Positions 46,249 to 55,193 of a DNA stretch of 64,000 nt are shown here, piece after piece (position 1 is the stretch's first letter; each line of letters opens with the position of its first letter). The position numbers and the translations under genes were made by a program. The notes under the pieces were generated by a model, which made no database searches, was not told the origin of the DNA, and worked only from the letters and a program-made list of their open reading frames with translations. Origin of the DNA: an uncultured Rhizobiaceae group bacterium (GTDB lineage: Bacteria; Pseudomonadota; Alphaproteobacteria; Rhizobiales; Rhizobiaceae); assembly GCA_947501445.1 (NCBI GenBank), contig CANMVS010000001.1, positions 597,150 through 661,149 of the forward strand, in the 5' to 3' direction.

Positions 46249-46276
46249 TTGCATCCACCCAAAAAAGGCGTATAAG
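46249..46276 (+). promoter_or_regulatory. Probable sigma-70 promoter for the rpsF operon
   Basis: TTGCAT at 46249 and TATAAG at 46271 are separated by 16 bases. They lie just after the rpiR stop and about 230 bases before rpsF, and transcription from here would include the whole structured leader that follows. Confidence 0.6.
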
Positions 46277-46277
46277 C

Positions 46278-46469
46278 GCGCTGTTCGAAACACCCGGTCA
46301 TCTGGCTGGTGGCTGAACGGAGGGCCGTCCTTTTGCGGACGACAGGAAATGCAGATTTCCGGCCTCCCGTGTCTCCGCTCTCGACCGTCTCGAAAACAGC
46401 GCCTTTCTTGCATGTCCAAATGGACACAAAAGAGGGTCGTTGAGGCTTAGCCGCCGATTTCCGGGCTAA
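46278..46469 (+). ncRNA. Structured 5' leader of rpsF-rpsR
   Basis: An outer stem pairs GCGCTGTT (46278) with AACAGCGC (46395). Inside it, ACGGAGG (46317) pairs with CCTCCCGT (46363) with one bulge, enclosing two hairpins: CGTCC/GGACG (46326-46341) and GGAAAT/ATTTCC (46345-46360). Two more hairpins follow: TGTCC/GGACA (46413-46426) and TTAGCC/GGCTAA (46447-46469) with CCG in its loop. An S6:S18-binding leader is known before rpsF in many bacteria. Whether this is that motif needs a covariance search. Confidence 0.65.
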
Positions 46470-46504
46470 TTGAACAAATTGTATCAGGAAAGGCAAAGCT
46501 TACC

Positions 46505-46897
46505 ATGGCTCTATACGAACATGTATTCCTTGCCCGACAGGATGTATCCGCACAGCAGGTAGAAACACTTGTAGAACAGTACAAGGGTATTCTGGAATCC
46601 AATGGCGGATCAGTCGGGCGCGTTGAGAACTGGGGATTGAAATCCCTGTCTTATCGCATGAACAAAAACCGCAAGGCCCATTATACTCTGATGGACATTG
46701 ATGCACCTTCAGCTGCCGTTCAGGAAATGGAACGTCAGATGCGCATCAGCGAAGACGTATTGCGTTATATCACAATCCGTGTTGATGCCCATGAAGAGGG
46801 TCCCTCTGCCATGATGCAGAAACGTGACCGTGATGATCGTCCACGCCGTGGCGACCGTGAAGACCGTCCGCGTCGTCCACGCGAAGACCGGCGTTAA
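46505..46897 (+). CDS. rpsF: 30S ribosomal protein S6
   Basis: S6 binds the central domain of 16S rRNA as a heterodimer with S18. The 130-residue product begins [20 protein letters not shown] and has [25 protein letters not shown] in the core. A C-terminal tail of about 25 residues alternates arginine with aspartate and glutamate ([17 protein letters not shown]). This charged tail is longer than in E. coli but common in Rhizobiales. rpsR follows 11 bases later with a GGAG site between them. Confidence 0.97.
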   Translation: MALYEHVFLARQDVSAQQVETLVEQYKGILESNGGSVGRVENWGLKSLSYRMNKNRKAHYTLMDIDAPSAAVQEMERQMRISEDVLRYITIRVDAHEEGPSAMMQKRDRDDRPRRGDREDRPRRPREDRR

Positions 46898-46908
46898 GGA
46901 GCACAACA

Positions 46909-47157
46909 ATGGTTGATATTAATCAGATTCCGACCCGTCGTCCCTTTCATCGTCGCCGCAAGACCTGCCCGTTCTCTGGCTCCAATGCGCCAAAGATCGA
47001 TTACAAGGATGTGCGTCTCCTGCAGCGCTATATTTCAGAGCGCGGCAAGATTGTACCGTCCCGTATCACTGCGGTCAGCCAGAAAAAGCAGCGTGAACTT
47101 GCTCGTGCAATCAAACGCGCCCGTTTTCTTGGCCTTTTGCCTTATCTGGTGAAATAA
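46909..47157 (+). CDS. rpsR: 30S ribosomal protein S18
   Basis: S18 is the partner of S6 on the platform of the small subunit. The 82-residue product has [42 protein letters not shown] and the terminal [28 protein letters not shown] lies about eight bases before the ATG. It is followed by a short palindromic hairpin and the DUF2232 gene. Confidence 0.97.
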   Translation: MVDINQIPTRRPFHRRRKTCPFSGSNAPKIDYKDVRLLQRYISERGKIVPSRITAVSQKKQRELARAIKRARFLGLLPYLVK

Positions 47158-47179
47158 GCTATCGCATTTTGAAATTAGT

Positions 47180-47199
47180 GATCGGGGTACGCCCCGATC
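47180..47199 (+). terminator. Hairpin after rpsR
   Basis: GATCGGGG and CCCCGATC form a perfect eight-base stem with a TACG loop. The tail, ATTTACG, has only a short T-run, so termination is probably partial and some transcripts may continue into the DUF2232 and rplI genes. Confidence 0.5.
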
Positions 47200-47326
47200 A
47201 TTTACGACAAGCGGCTTCGTGATGGGCACGGCGCCGGATCAACAAACCCCAAGTTGGGGCGCAAATTGCAGGATCATATCCTGATTGCCGCCTCTAACTG
47301 CTTGAACAAGCAGGACAGCGAAGCAA

Positions 47327-48301
47327 ATGAACAGCAATACTCAATCATTGATGATTGGCCTTGTCGCCGGAATAGCATCCGCATTGCTGGTGCTTGGTTC
47401 GGGCGACATGTCTGCGCTGTCCATACTACTTTCCGCCTGTGCCACCCTGCCCGTGTTGATTGCCGCCCTTGGCTGGTCAAATATAGCTGGCGCTGTTGCT
47501 GTCGTTGTTGCCGGCGTAATCATCGGTGTAACAATTTCGCCGCTCGGCGCTCTTATGATTGCCATAACGACATTGCTGCCCGCAGCATGGATTGCCAGAT
47601 TGAGCAACCTTGCGCGCCCGGCAGATGAAGTCGGCGGTCCACAGGGCAAACTTGCATGGTATCCGCTATCGGGCATCATGTTGCACCTTTGCGGCCTTGT
47701 CTCCATCTCCATCGTGGCCCTTGGCTTCACCATTGATTATGGCGAAGACGTTGTCCGTGAAATCGTTGAAAATCTTGTAGCCGCGCTGTCACAGCAAAAC
47801 CCCGATTTCCAGCCTGATGAAGTCTATACAAATGAGATGGTCTCATTGATGACCAGGCTTCTCCCAGCGCTGCAAGCAGCCATGTGGGTTATCATTTTAT
47901 TTGCAGGATGGTATTTTGCCTGTCGCATCGTGCGTCTGTCAGGTCGGGCAAAGCGGCCGGTTGATGCAATTGCAGCAACGTTGCGCATGCCCCGGCTGGC
48001 CCTGTTGTTTTTTGGCGTTGGTCTGGCACTCAGCATCATGGGTGGAACGCCAGGTCTCGTCGGCTCAGCAATTTCAGGCGCATTCGCTGGTGGCTTCATT
48101 CTGGCGGGATTGGCTTTGTTGCATGACCGCACCGCTGGACGACCCTGGCGCTTTATCGCTTTGTGGTTTGCCTATGCGTCGGTTTTCATTCTGTTTCCGT
48201 TTCCGCTGATACTCTTTCTGTTTGCCGGTCTGTTTGCCACAGCACAGACCGTTACTCTTTCACCTCCGGGGTCCAACCCCAGCAATGACAACAATCAATG
48301 A
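47327..48301 (+). CDS. DUF2232 polytopic membrane protein
   Basis: A 324-residue inner-membrane protein with about eight hydrophobic segments, for example LMIGLVAGIASALLVLGSG at the N-terminus, AVAVVVAGVIIGVTISPLGALM and, near the end, FALPLILFLFAGLF-like residues. It fits DUF2232/YybS-like proteins of unknown function, which sit between rpsR and rplI in many Alphaproteobacteria. It is shortly followed by rplI (26 bases), so it is likely co-transcribed with ribosomal genes. No catalytic motif is visible. Confidence 0.85.
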   Translation: MNSNTQSLMIGLVAGIASALLVLGSGDMSALSILLSACATLPVLIAALGWSNIAGAVAVVVAGVIIGVTISPLGALMIAITTLLPAAWIARLSNLARPADEVGGPQGKLAWYPLSGIMLHLCGLVSISIVALGFTIDYGEDVVREIVENLVAALSQQNPDFQPDEVYTNEMVSLMTRLLPALQAAMWVIILFAGWYFACRIVRLSGRAKRPVDAIAATLRMPRLALLFFGVGLALSIMGGTPGLVGSAISGAFAGGFILAGLALLHDRTAGRPWRFIALWFAYASVFILFPFPLILFLFAGLFATAQTVTLSPPGSNPSNDNNQ

Positions 48302-48327
48302 ACATTAAATTCTGAAAGGACTAAATC

Positions 48328-48972
48328 ATGGATGTAATTCTTCTTGAACGTGTCGCCAAACTTGGCCAGATGGGAGACACCGTCAAAGTACGCGATGGCT
48401 ACGCCCGTAATTTTCTGTTGCCTCAGGGCAAAGCCCTTCGCTCCAACAAAGCAAACCGTGTTCAGTTTGAAGACCAGCGCGCGCAGCTGGAAGCCCGCAA
48501 TCTTGAGCGCCGTGGCGAAGCCCAACAGGTTGCCGATAAGCTCGATGGCAGCTCATTTATCGTCATTCGTGCAGCTGGCGAAACCGGCCAACTCTACGGT
48601 TCAGTGGCAGCCAGAGACGTTGTCGCCATCCTGGATGAAGGTGGTTTCAGCATTGGTCGCAGCCAGGTAGAGCTGACAACCCCTATCAAGGCAATTGGCA
48701 TGCATGAAGTCGCCATTTCCCTGCACGCTGAAGTGGAAGTCAAAATCCAGCTCAATGTTTCCCGTTCCGCTGATGAGGCAGAACGTCAGGCAAAAGGTGA
48801 GGATCTTTCATCTGCTGACGCCATCTACGGCACGGACGAAGATGACATCAAACCTGAAGACGTCTTTGACACCGATCCGGATTATGAGGACGAGGCTGGC
48901 GAAGCGACGTCAGAAGAATCCGACGAGGCGGTTGAAGATGAAGCTGCTGCGGACAATGCCGCCAAGGCTTGA
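48328..48972 (+). CDS. rplI: 50S ribosomal protein L9
   Basis: L9 binds 23S rRNA at the L1 stalk base and influences frame maintenance. The 214-residue product begins [36 protein letters not shown], the family signature. A long helix and the C-terminal domain follow. Residues from about 150 form an extension that is very rich in Asp and Glu ([30 protein letters not shown]), making it about 65 residues longer than E. coli L9. GAAAGGAC precedes the ATG. An intrinsic terminator follows at once. Confidence 0.96.
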   Translation: MDVILLERVAKLGQMGDTVKVRDGYARNFLLPQGKALRSNKANRVQFEDQRAQLEARNLERRGEAQQVADKLDGSSFIVIRAAGETGQLYGSVAARDVVAILDEGGFSIGRSQVELTTPIKAIGMHEVAISLHAEVEVKIQLNVSRSADEAERQAKGEDLSSADAIYGTDEDDIKPEDVFDTDPDYEDEAGEATSEESDEAVEDEAAADNAAKA

Positions 48973-48997
48973 TTTTTCGGCCCTGTTTCCAATAATG

Positions 48998-49023
48998 AAC
49001 CCGGCAGCAATGCCGGGTTTTTT
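48998..49023 (+). terminator. Intrinsic terminator after rplI
   Basis: AACCCGGCA and TGCCGGGTT form a perfect stem with a four-base loop, followed by a run of six T. It ends the rpsF-rpsR-DUF2232-rplI transcript. Confidence 0.92.
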
Positions 49024-49069
49024 GTGCCCGGATGGATATCAACAGCCGGATCCTGCACTGGCTCGGGCA

Positions 49070-49132
49070 ATTCAGGCTTTGACTGGAGTGGCAAAACCTG
49101 AACCCATTAACAAAATCAAAGGCTGACACGGC
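49070..49132 (+). repeat. Two-hairpin repeat, copy 5 (left module only)
   Basis: Partial copy between rplI and the methyltransferase gene. The left hairpin (ATTCAGGCTTTG with CAAAACCTGAAC) and the linker AAAATCAAAGGCTGACACGG are present, but the right hairpin is missing. Orientation is plus. Confidence 0.75.
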
Positions 49133-49253
49133 CCAAATGCAAGAACCTGGCGAAGATATTGCACCCACTGGAAAAATTGAAATTCAGTGATACACTTTGC
49201 ACGCAAGCAGAATCCTTTTTCTTACACCTGTAATTACGGGGGTTTCATTGATC

Positions 49254-50537
49254 ATGACGCGTATTCTGGAAAGATTTGTTCGCCACGTCGTAAAAAATGG
49301 TGATTTGAGCATTACATTTTCTGACGGATCCACTGGTCAGTTTGGTGATGCACAACACCCGCATGTTCACATCCGCTTCAAATCAGCCGCAGCTGAGCGG
49401 GCCGTTGCCTTTGATCCGGCATTGAAACTGGGTGAATGTTATATGGAGGGTGACATTGAGTTCCTCCATGGTGACATGTTGCAGTTGCTCGAGCTGGTTT
49501 TTCAAAATGCCCGTGGCGGTGAACTCAATCAATCACTGTGGTTGAAACTGATGGATCAGGCCCGCCGCTTTGGGTCGTTACTTCTGGACTGGAACACACT
49601 CAGTCGATCGCGTTCCAATGTTCAGAGCCACTACGACCTGTCCGGTGAACTTTATGACCTCTTTCTGGATTCGGACCGGCAATATTCCTGTGCCTATTTT
49701 GAAACCCCTGACGTGGGCCTGGAACAGGCACAATTGGCAAAGAAGCGACATATCGCCTCGAAGTTGGTGATGGATGAGGAGAACCTGTCAGTTCTTGATA
49801 TAGGTTCAGGCTGGGGAGGCATGGGATTGCACCTGGCGCGCCAGTTCAACGCCAAGGTAACCGGTGTGACCCTGTCCGACGAGCAGTTCAGTCTGTCAAA
49901 CCGACGGGCTCGAGAAGATGGATTTAGCGGACAGGTGGAATTCAGACTTCAGGATTACCGAAACCTGGATCAAACCTTTGACCGCATTGTGTCTGTTGGC
50001 ATGTTCGAACATGTCGGGCCCAAACACTATGGCACGTATTTTTCCAAATGCGCGGACCTGCTTGACCGCGATGGGGTGATGCTGTTGCACACGATCGGCC
50101 AGCATCAGCCGCCGTCGCCAACAAATCCATTTATCAAAAAACACATTTTTCCAGGCGGTTACATCCCCAGCCTGTCTCAAATTATCACCGAAATAGAAAA
50201 GACAGGACTGATTATCACCGACATCGAAGTGCTTCGCCTGCACTACGCGGAAACGCTGAAGGCCTGGCGCGAACGCTTCCTGAGCCACTGGAACGAAGCG
50301 AAGGCACTGTATGACGAACGCTTCTGTCGCATGTGGGAATTCTACCTGGCGTCTTCGGAAGCATCCTTTCGCTGGCAGGACCTTGTAGTGTTTCAGATAC
50401 AAATAACCCACCGCCTTGAAAGCGTGCCTTTGACCCGTGATTACATCAATCAACAGGATCATCGACCGTATCGCGCAAAAAAACTGCATGCATCCATGCG
50501 CGTGAAAAGCCGGGAGGCCGAACAAGGGCGGAATTGA
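49254..50537 (+). CDS. Cyclopropane-fatty-acyl-phospholipid synthase family methyltransferase
   Basis: A SAM-dependent methyltransferase of about 427 residues related to CFA synthase, which adds a methylene bridge to unsaturated acyl chains of phospholipids at the membrane surface. An N-terminal lipid-binding domain precedes SNVQSHYDLSGELYDLFLD and YSCAYFE. SAM motif I is VLDIGSGWGGMGLHLAR, and SVGMFEHVGPKHYGTYF is the late family block. ATG 49254 is favoured over ATG 49197 because CFA-like proteins start with a basic amphipathic segment such as MTRILERFVRHVV. The exact lipid product cannot be told apart from related methyltransferases. Confidence 0.9.
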   Translation: MTRILERFVRHVVKNGDLSITFSDGSTGQFGDAQHPHVHIRFKSAAAERAVAFDPALKLGECYMEGDIEFLHGDMLQLLELVFQNARGGELNQSLWLKLMDQARRFGSLLLDWNTLSRSRSNVQSHYDLSGELYDLFLDSDRQYSCAYFETPDVGLEQAQLAKKRHIASKLVMDEENLSVLDIGSGWGGMGLHLARQFNAKVTGVTLSDEQFSLSNRRAREDGFSGQVEFRLQDYRNLDQTFDRIVSVGMFEHVGPKHYGTYFSKCADLLDRDGVMLLHTIGQHQPPSPTNPFIKKHIFPGGYIPSLSQIITEIEKTGLIITDIEVLRLHYAETLKAWRERFLSHWNEAKALYDERFCRMWEFYLASSEASFRWQDLVVFQIQITHRLESVPLTRDYINQQDHRPYRAKKLHASMRVKSREAEQGRN

Positions 50538-50872
50538 TTCCCGTTCGGAAGTCAAACAGAATCAGTTATCATGTCGTTTTCCACATGGTGCTTGTGGAGA
50601 TTGAGCATCAACGTCGATTATGCGCAAGACTTGAGCCCTGGCGATACATAATCCGTGACAATGCGTCTATACCAGCCCGGCAGACAATATCTGCAATACA
50701 ACGGGCTGACATATGGGTGCATCGCCTGATCTGCATTGCGGATTGGTGACGGAACGTCTGTGGCACTGCGATAAATCCGGCGTTTTCCGCTCTTTCCAGA
50801 CAGGGATTGTGGAATCAGCCCTAAATCCGCGTTCGGAGATGCCGAGCGGTTTGAAATGACAGAAAGATAACG
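50538..50872. other. Intergenic region before dnaB
   Basis: About 335 bases between the methyltransferase gene and dnaB. A short open frame near 50534-50749 has no ribosome site or recognisable sequence, and I do not call it. No repeat copy, terminator with a T-run or clear promoter hexamer pair is visible, although the dnaB promoter must lie here. Confidence 0.5.
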
Positions 50873-52399
50873 ATGAGCGATCCGGCAAGAAAGTTCGATG
50901 AAGCCAACAGCAACGAAGGAAATGGGCTTTACCGTGAAGCGCCGGGAAATATCGAAGCCGAACAGGCACTGCTCGGAGCCATTCTGGTCAATAATGACGC
51001 CTATTACCGTGTATCGGACTTTCTGAAACCCGGGCACCTGCACGAGCCTTTGCACCGCAAGATTTTTGAAGTTGCCGGCGATATCATTCGTATGGGCAAG
51101 ACCGCCAATCCGGTGACGATAAAAACATTTTTACCGGCTGATGAAAAAGTCGGGGACATGACCGTCGCGCAATATCTGGCGCGATTGGCAGCCGAAGCGG
51201 TGACAATCATCAATGCCGAAGACTACGGTCGTGCGGTCTATGATCTTGCGCTGCGCCGCTCCCTCATCACCATTGGTGAGGATATGGTCAATATTGCCTA
51301 TGATGCACCGCTGGACATGCCACCTCAGAACCAGATCGAAGACGCCGAGCGACGTTTGTTTGAACTGGCTGAAACCGGCCGCTACGACGGTGGTTTTCAG
51401 GCATTCAATGATGCAGTGGCGCTGGCTATTGATATGGCCGGAGCTGCCTACCAGCGTGATGGAGGCCTGTCGGGCGTATCGACCGGCATCAGCCATCTGG
51501 ATGGTCGTATGGGTGGGCTGCAGGCCTCCGACCTGATTGTTCTTGCCGGCCGGCCTGGCATGGGTAAAACATCTCTTGCGACCAATATCGCCTATAATAT
51601 CGCCAAGGCCTACCAGCCTGAAGTGCAGGCGGACGGGTCAACCAAGGCTGTCAATGGCGGTGTCGTCGGGTTTTACTCTCTGGAAATGTCATCAGAACAG
51701 CTCGCCACCCGTATTATTTCCGAGCAGACCGAGATTTCCTCGTCGAAAATCCGCCGTGGTGAAATCAGCGAGGCTGACTTTGAACTACTGGTCGGCTGCT
51801 CTCAGGAGATGCAGAAAATTCCGTTCTACATTGACCAGACCGGTGGCATCTCCATTGCCCAGCTTGCCGCGCGGGCCCGGCGCCTCAAACGTCAGCGCGG
51901 TCTGGATCTTCTGGTGGTTGACTATATTCAGTTGATGACCGGCTCGAAGAAATCCGGCGAAAACCGGGTTCAGGAAATTACCGAGATTACCACCGGACTG
52001 AAGGCACTTGGCAAAGAACTGGCGGTCCCAATCATTGCCCTTTCCCAGCTTTCGCGTCAGGTTGAAAACAGGGAAGACAAACGCCCACAACTTTCAGATT
52101 TGCGTGAATCAGGTTCCATTGAGCAGGACGCCGACGTGGTCATATTCGTGTACCGTGAAGAATATTACGTCAAGAACACCGAACCTCGGCGATCACCGGA
52201 GGAAATTGCCAATGATATCAAATCTGAAGAGTACCTGCGCTGGGAAGAAGCCATGGCCCGGGTTAAAGGCATGGCGGATGTGATCATAGCCAAACAGCGT
52301 CACGGCCCCACCGGAACCGTTTCACTGGGCTTTCAGGCAGAGTTTACGCGCTTTTCAGACCTTGCGGATAGTTCGTATCTGCAATACAGCCAGGAATAG
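50873..52399 (+). CDS. dnaB: Replicative DNA helicase DnaB
   Basis: DnaB is the hexameric 5'-3' helicase that unwinds DNA at the replication fork and recruits primase. The 508-residue product has the N-terminal DnaB domain (NIEAEQALLGAILVNNDAYY, PLHRKIFEVAGDII). The RecA-like C-terminal domain has Walker A AGRPGMGKTSLATN, SLEMSSEQLATRI, Walker B LLVVDYIQLM, SQLSRQVENREDKRPQLSDLRESG and the terminal KQRHGPTGTVSLGF. No intein is present. AGAAAG precedes ATG 50873. alr follows. Confidence 0.97.
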   Translation: MSDPARKFDEANSNEGNGLYREAPGNIEAEQALLGAILVNNDAYYRVSDFLKPGHLHEPLHRKIFEVAGDIIRMGKTANPVTIKTFLPADEKVGDMTVAQYLARLAAEAVTIINAEDYGRAVYDLALRRSLITIGEDMVNIAYDAPLDMPPQNQIEDAERRLFELAETGRYDGGFQAFNDAVALAIDMAGAAYQRDGGLSGVSTGISHLDGRMGGLQASDLIVLAGRPGMGKTSLATNIAYNIAKAYQPEVQADGSTKAVNGGVVGFYSLEMSSEQLATRIISEQTEISSSKIRRGEISEADFELLVGCSQEMQKIPFYIDQTGGISIAQLAARARRLKRQRGLDLLVVDYIQLMTGSKKSGENRVQEITEITTGLKALGKELAVPIIALSQLSRQVENREDKRPQLSDLRESGSIEQDADVVIFVYREEYYVKNTEPRRSPEEIANDIKSEEYLRWEEAMARVKGMADVIIAKQRHGPTGTVSLGFQAEFTRFSDLADSSYLQYSQE

Positions 52400-52475
52400 A
52401 ACCGCTGGAATCCGACATCGGGTCCCATTTTATTGCCCTCGACAATTTTCAGCCGCCAAAGTGTCAGGACCGCTG

Positions 52476-53633
52476 ATGATACCAATGCCAATAATCGAAG
52501 AACCTGAAGATGAGGGCTATGGTGCCCGTCTGATCATCAATCTGGCAGCGTTGAGCGATAATTGGCGTATGATGCGGGATCGGTCAAAGCCTGCGCGTTG
52601 CTCCGCGGTGATCAAGGCGGATGGTTACGGTCTGGGGGCAACCCGCGTGGCAAGAGCGCTGTATGAAGCCGGGTGCCGTGATTTTTTTGTAGCAACAGCA
52701 CGAGAAGGCGCACAGGTTCGCCATGAGGTTCCCGACGCCCGCATTTTTGTGATGAATTGCATTTTGCCCGGCATTGAAGCGACCTGCCGCTCGGCGGATC
52801 TCGTTCCGGTTCTGGCATCCATGGAACATATAACCCAATGGACGGCCGCCTGCGCCGCCAATGGTGAACATCCCTGTGCACTGCAGGTTGATACCGGCAT
52901 GAACCGGCTGGGTATTACCATGGATGATGCAATCGAACTCAGTGACGATGTAACCCGCCCAGCCGGCTTTTTGCCGGTTCTGGTTATGAGCCATTTGGCA
53001 TGTGCTGATCAACCGGATCATCTGCTGAACAGGCAGCAATTGAAGAGATTTCAACGGGTTGCCAACGCCTTTGAAGGTATTGATTCAAGTCTGAGCAATT
53101 CACCTGGAATTTTTCTGGGTGATCCATACCTGTTTGATCTCACCCGTCCGGGCATAGCGCTTTTTGGTGGCTCAGCAGATGGCAAGACAGCGCAGACCAA
53201 GCCGGTTGTGACGGCCGAAGCACGCATTATTTCCATACGCCATGCCAAGAGGGGCGAAACTGTCGGCTATGGTGCGGCGACCAGGCTCGAACGCGATAGT
53301 GTGATTGCAGTTTGCTCCATTGGCTATGCCGACGGCTACATGCGATCAATGTCCGGTGCAGGCGTGCCGTTGCGTGGAATGAAAACGCCCGGTGCAGTCG
53401 GATACATTGGCGGCAAGCAAGTGCCTATACTTGGTCGGGTGACTATGGATATGACCACATTTGACGTTACAGATGTTGCTGATGGAGCCGCGAAAGCTGG
53501 TGATTTCATTGAGCTTTTCGGCAATAATCTGCCGATTGACGATGTCGCTGCAAGTGCTGGCACGATTGGCTATGAGTTGCTCACGTCTCTGGGTAACCGC
53601 TATCGGCGGCATTACATTTCCAACGGTGTCTAG
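52476..53633 (+). CDS. alr: Alanine racemase
   Basis: Alr interconverts L- and D-alanine with pyridoxal phosphate, supplying D-alanine for peptidoglycan. The 385-residue product has the PLP lysine in SAVIKADGYGLGA (about Lys47), VDTGMNRLGI, the second catalytic tyrosine in SIGYADGYMRS, and GRVTMDMTTFDVT. The frame is open into the end of dnaB (52362). ATG 52476 has AGGA upstream and fits the family length. It follows dnaB by 76 bases, a conserved order. Confidence 0.95.
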   Translation: MIPMPIIEEPEDEGYGARLIINLAALSDNWRMMRDRSKPARCSAVIKADGYGLGATRVARALYEAGCRDFFVATAREGAQVRHEVPDARIFVMNCILPGIEATCRSADLVPVLASMEHITQWTAACAANGEHPCALQVDTGMNRLGITMDDAIELSDDVTRPAGFLPVLVMSHLACADQPDHLLNRQQLKRFQRVANAFEGIDSSLSNSPGIFLGDPYLFDLTRPGIALFGGSADGKTAQTKPVVTAEARIISIRHAKRGETVGYGAATRLERDSVIAVCSIGYADGYMRSMSGAGVPLRGMKTPGAVGYIGGKQVPILGRVTMDMTTFDVTDVADGAAKAGDFIELFGNNLPIDDVAASAGTIGYELLTSLGNRYRRHYISNGV

Positions 53634-53738
53634 CGGATTATAAGCAGCGCACCCATAGGTTCGAGAATATTGCAGTTGTTGGTTTTGTCCTGAACAGGGG
53701 GAAAGAACACTGCCCAAACTGGATAGAGATCAAAACAC

Positions 53739-55139
53739 ATGGCCCGTGCCAAAACCCAATTCGTCTGCCAGAACTGCGGTACCACACATGCGCGCTGGGC
53801 GGGCAAGTGTGACGGCTGCGGCGAGTGGAATACCATTATTGAGGACGACCCGGCGGGAGGCATCGGCAGTGGTCCCGGCAAACCATTGCGCAAGGGCAAA
53901 CCGGTCACGCTGACCACACTATCAGGGGATATTGAAGACGCCCCCCGCATTCACACCGGTATTGAAGAACTGGATCGTGCGACAGGCGGTGGTTTTGTGC
54001 GCGGATCGGCCCTGTTGGTGGGTGGCGACCCGGGCATTGGTAAATCCACTCTGTTGATGCAGGCAGCGGCCGCACTCTCGCGGCGTTCACACCGGGTCGT
54101 CTACGTTTCCGGTGAGGAAGCTGTTGCCCAGATCCGGTTACGCGCCCAGCGTCTGGGTGCCGCCGATACGGATGTCCTGCTTGCAGCGGAAACCAATGTT
54201 GAAGACATTCTGGCAACATTGTCACAGGGAAAACGCCCTGACCTGATTATCATCGATTCCATTCAGACACTGTGGAGTGATGCAGCTGATTCGGCTCCCG
54301 GCACCGTTACGCAGGTAAGAACCGGTGCTCAGGCAATGATTCGCTTTGCCAAACAGACAGGCGCTGCAGTTGTGCTTGTTGGACATGTAACCAAAGAAGG
54401 TCAAATCGCCGGACCGCGCGTCGTTGAACATATGGTTGATGCGGTGCTCTATTTCGAAGGCGACCGCGGTCACCACTATCGGATTTTGAGGGCAGTAAAG
54501 AACCGCTTTGGTCCTACCGATGAAATCGGCGTATTTGAAATGTCTGACGTCGGCCTCAGAGAAGTCTCAAATCCTTCGGAGCTGTTTCTCGGCGAGCGCA
54601 ACGAAAAGGCACCCGGTGCCTGCGTGTTTGCGGGCATTGAAGGCACAAGACCGATACTGGTGGAAGTTCAGGCATTGGTGGCAGCCTCATCGCTTGGAAC
54701 ACCCCGGCGGGCCGTCGTCGGCTGGGATTCAGCACGGCTGTCGATGATACTCGCTGTGCTTGAGGCGCACTGTGGCATTCGCCTTGGTCAGCATGATGTT
54801 TACCTGAATGTGGCCGGTGGCTATCGGATTTCAGAACCAGCGGCTGATATGGCTGTGGCTTCTGCACTGGTTTCATCACTTGCCGGTCTTGCTCTTCCGG
54901 CCGATTGCGTCTATTTCGGCGAGATCAGCCTTTCTGGTGCTGTTCGGCCCGTGGCTCACACAGGCCAAAGGCTCAAGGAAGCTGAAAAATTGGGATTTGC
55001 ACGTGCTGTTTTCCCCGCTGGCTCTGCGGACTTGCCTAAAAAGTCTTCGGGAAGCTGGAATACAGTCGACGCGCTGCATGATCTTGTTGTTGGCATTGCC
55101 GGATCGAAGGCAAAGTCTGCACCGGATGAAGAAGAATAG
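53739..55139 (+). CDS. radA: DNA repair protein RadA
   Basis: RadA (Sms) promotes branch migration in recombination. The 466-residue product has an N-terminal four-cysteine zinc finger (FVCQNCGTTHARWAGKCDGCGEWN). The RecA-like ATPase has Walker A GGDPGIGKSTLL, Walker B LIIIDSIQTLWSD and the diagnostic KNRFGPTDEIG motif. A Lon-protease-like C-terminal domain carries LNVAGGYRISEPAADMAVASAL. The start has a plausible upstream site. cvpA follows after 54 bases. Confidence 0.96.
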   Translation: MARAKTQFVCQNCGTTHARWAGKCDGCGEWNTIIEDDPAGGIGSGPGKPLRKGKPVTLTTLSGDIEDAPRIHTGIEELDRATGGGFVRGSALLVGGDPGIGKSTLLMQAAAALSRRSHRVVYVSGEEAVAQIRLRAQRLGAADTDVLLAAETNVEDILATLSQGKRPDLIIIDSIQTLWSDAADSAPGTVTQVRTGAQAMIRFAKQTGAAVVLVGHVTKEGQIAGPRVVEHMVDAVLYFEGDRGHHYRILRAVKNRFGPTDEIGVFEMSDVGLREVSNPSELFLGERNEKAPGACVFAGIEGTRPILVEVQALVAASSLGTPRRAVVGWDSARLSMILAVLEAHCGIRLGQHDVYLNVAGGYRISEPAADMAVASALVSSLAGLALPADCVYFGEISLSGAVRPVAHTGQRLKEAEKLGFARAVFPAGSADLPKKSSGSWNTVDALHDLVVGIAGSKAKSAPDEEE

Positions 55140-55193
55140 ATGGAAAGGGAGCGCCGGCTCGCTTGTTCTGACCGGCCCTGAGGTTCAGTCACT

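Noticed and set aside
50534..50749. Short open frame of 71 codons before dnaB
   Set aside because: It overlaps the methyltransferase stop, has no ribosome site, and its product shows no family or membrane pattern.
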